Source: Malonomonas rubra DSM 5091 (GTDB taxonomy: Bacteria > Desulfobacterota > Desulfuromonadia > Desulfuromonadales > Geopsychrobacteraceae). From it: 64,000 nucleotides of DNA. Made by a program: the position numbers and the translations under genes. The notes beneath the pieces are model-generated. The model had not been told where the DNA came from, ran no database searches, and saw only the letters and a list, made by a program, of their open reading frames with translations. Shown here one piece after another: positions 63,025-64,000 of the stretch (position 1 is the first letter of the stretch; every line of letters starts with the position of its first letter). The stretch spans positions 152,852-216,851 of the forward strand of contig NZ_FQZT01000007.1 in the NCBI RefSeq assembly GCF_900142125.1, given 5' to 3'.

Positions 63025-63999
63025 TTAGTTGGTCGGGTAGGAGACCTTCAGAGTCATGCCTTCACGACTCTTCGGATCGTAGATTCCCTTTTCCAGACCT
63101 TCCTGGAACCACTCCTGCTTCAGGCCTTTGAGGAACTGGTTCTTGTCGTCAACCAGCTTGTCGAACGGCAGGCCGATAACGGCTTGTGCTTTTTCCTTGG
63201 TCGAAAAGTCAGGTGCTTCGAAATCAGCAGCACCGTACTTGGCGAGCAGGGTGCGAAGCTTGATACGTGCTTCCTGGCCCTTTTCAATTGCACTGCCGAG
63301 CACACGCAGGGTCTCTTCTGGTGCGTGGAAGAAAGAACCGTGGGCAGCGATCGAGTAGTCCCAACGCCACTGGGCATGACGGATATCGGTCTGGGCCGCC
63401 TTCATTTCTTCGTCAGTCGCGCCCAGTTCCAGGGCTTTGCCAGCTTCCAGGTGAGCTTTGGCGATAACCTGAGTGGCTTTCTTGTGCAGTTCATCTTTCC
63501 GTGCCAGCTTGTCTTCAACAGTCTTCTTGAACTCTTCCTCGGTACCACTGTGGCAGTTCAGGCAGGTGTTGGCGATGTCCTTGAGCGGGCTGCCGACGTT
63601 GTGGTTGGAGTACTTGACGCCGCCTTCACGAACGTACGGCATATGGCAGTCGGCACAGGCCAGACCGGCTTTACCGTGGGCACCGGTGATGAAGGTTTCG
63701 TAGCCGGGGTGCTGAGCTTTCAGCATCGGGGTCTTGCTGACTTTGTGGGTCCAGTCGACAAAGCTGCGCTCATCGTAGTACTTCTCGATATCTTCAGCGG
63801 AGAAACCATTGTTCCACGGGAAGGTGACCACGGCAGCAGTCTGCTCCTGACCGTTGGCGTCGGTCCATGGGGTCTTTTTGAAGTAGTACTCGGAATGACA
63901 CTGGGCACAGACCAGGGAACGCATCTCCTGATGGGTCGCATCGGCGAACGGCATGCTGCCTTCGGCATCAAGCGCGCGCTTCAGATAATCGCGGGTGAC
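63025..63999 (-). CDS. nrfA: Cytochrome c nitrite reductase NrfA, 5' end outside window
   Basis: The C-terminal 324 residues of pentahaem nitrite reductase, which reduces nitrite to ammonium in the periplasm. Three CxxCH haem sites are visible (CAQCHSEYYF, CADCHMPY, CLNCHSG), preceded by NrfA-like sequence YLKRALDAEG that runs off the edge. The catalytic CxxCK haem and one more lie outside. HxxxM contexts and the C-terminal helical domain match NrfA. An ATG at 63954 is internal and not the start. This indicates respiratory ammonification, typical of Desulfuromonadales. NrfH would be expected just outside. Confidence 0.93.
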   Translation of the reverse strand, partial: VTRDYLKRALDAEGSMPFADATHQEMRSLVCAQCHSEYYFKKTPWTDANGQEQTAAVVTFPWNNGFSAEDIEKYYDERSFVDWTHKVSKTPMLKAQHPGYETFITGAHGKAGLACADCHMPYVREGGVKYSNHNVGSPLKDIANTCLNCHSGTEEEFKKTVEDKLARKDELHKKATQVIAKAHLEAGKALELGATDEEMKAAQTDIRHAQWRWDYSIAAHGSFFHAPEETLRVLGSAIEKGQEARIKLRTLLAKYGAADFEAPDFSTKEKAQAVIGLPFDKLVDDKNQFLKGLKQEWFQEGLEKGIYDPKSREGMTLKVSYPTN

Positions 64000-64000
64000 G

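Overview
The window looks like a chromosomal segment from a Gram-negative, anaerobically respiring deltaproteobacterium of the Desulfuromonadales/Geobacter type. This is inferred from gene content, not a database match. The indicators are the C-terminal part of a pentahaem nitrite reductase (NrfA), a cytochrome bd-like protein fused to an eight-haem cytochrome, an acetate-type transporter, a TAXI-TRAP transporter, flavin-dependent ThyX, and many sigma54 activators and diguanylate cyclases. I see no phage, insertion sequence, CRISPR array, tRNA or rRNA. Two genes run off the ends: rhlE on the left and nrfA on the right.

Layout. 1-9 kb: RNA helicase RhlE, ThyX, an aldo/keto reductase, a Nudix hydrolase, a tautomerase, a SpoU methylase, an RRM protein coupled to a YlqF/RbgA GTPase, and a Cache diguanylate cyclase. 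9.5-14.7 kb: a receiver-PilZ regulator, thiM-thiE, a LysE exporter and a MerA-like flavoprotein. 14.8-24.9 kb: a Cache histidine kinase and sigma54 activator (circuit A) followed by an acetate-type transporter, a small cytochrome, a rhodanese, an OFA-type MFS carrier and a PduO adenosyltransferase. 25-30.7 kb: threonine ammonia-lyase, a DUF5706 membrane protein and the bd-like/octahaem respiratory pair. 30.8-34.7 kb: an Fbp-type ABC importer. 34.9-42.8 kb: RsmE, an EamA exporter, a second kinase/sigma54 activator pair (circuit B), a receiver protein, a DegP/HtrA protease and a Sel1 lipoprotein. 44-51 kb: a TAXI-TRAP transporter with a DctB/DctD-like pair (circuit C). 51-64 kb: a DUF815 ATPase, a ZIP transporter, an NlpC/P60 lipoprotein, an SDR, a GAF-GGDEF protein, ybbA-ybbP-DUF945 divergent from tesA, an RluA-type synthase and nrfA.

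The most striking content is regulatory. Three kinase/sigma54-activator pairs each lie next to strong -24/-12 promoters preceded by their own dyad repeats, so each local circuit can be read from the DNA. Circuit B is the strongest candidate for an undescribed system. Two sigma54 promoters, both with the -24 box TGGCAC, carry tandem GGGGCA/TGCCCC dyads in exactly the same geometry. One faces a receiver-degP operon. The other faces a roughly 115-nt gene that appears to encode a small RNA. A second structural copy of that RNA forms the 3' end of the degP transcript. Both copies have three hairpins, a CCUCC (anti-Shine-Dalgarno) hexaloop, and complementary first and terminator loops that could kiss. 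The circuit looks like a sigma54-based envelope-stress response that pairs a periplasmic protease with regulatory RNAs. An 11-base match places the ribosome-binding site of the NlpC/P60 lipoprotein gene in this window among possible targets.

Other notable points are an intrinsic terminator directly in front of the acetate-type transporter's ribosome-binding site, an apparent AUC start codon for the circuit C kinase, an MFS carrier with a cysteine-rich N-terminal extension and a second internal start, and two divergent genes whose start codons share one CATG.
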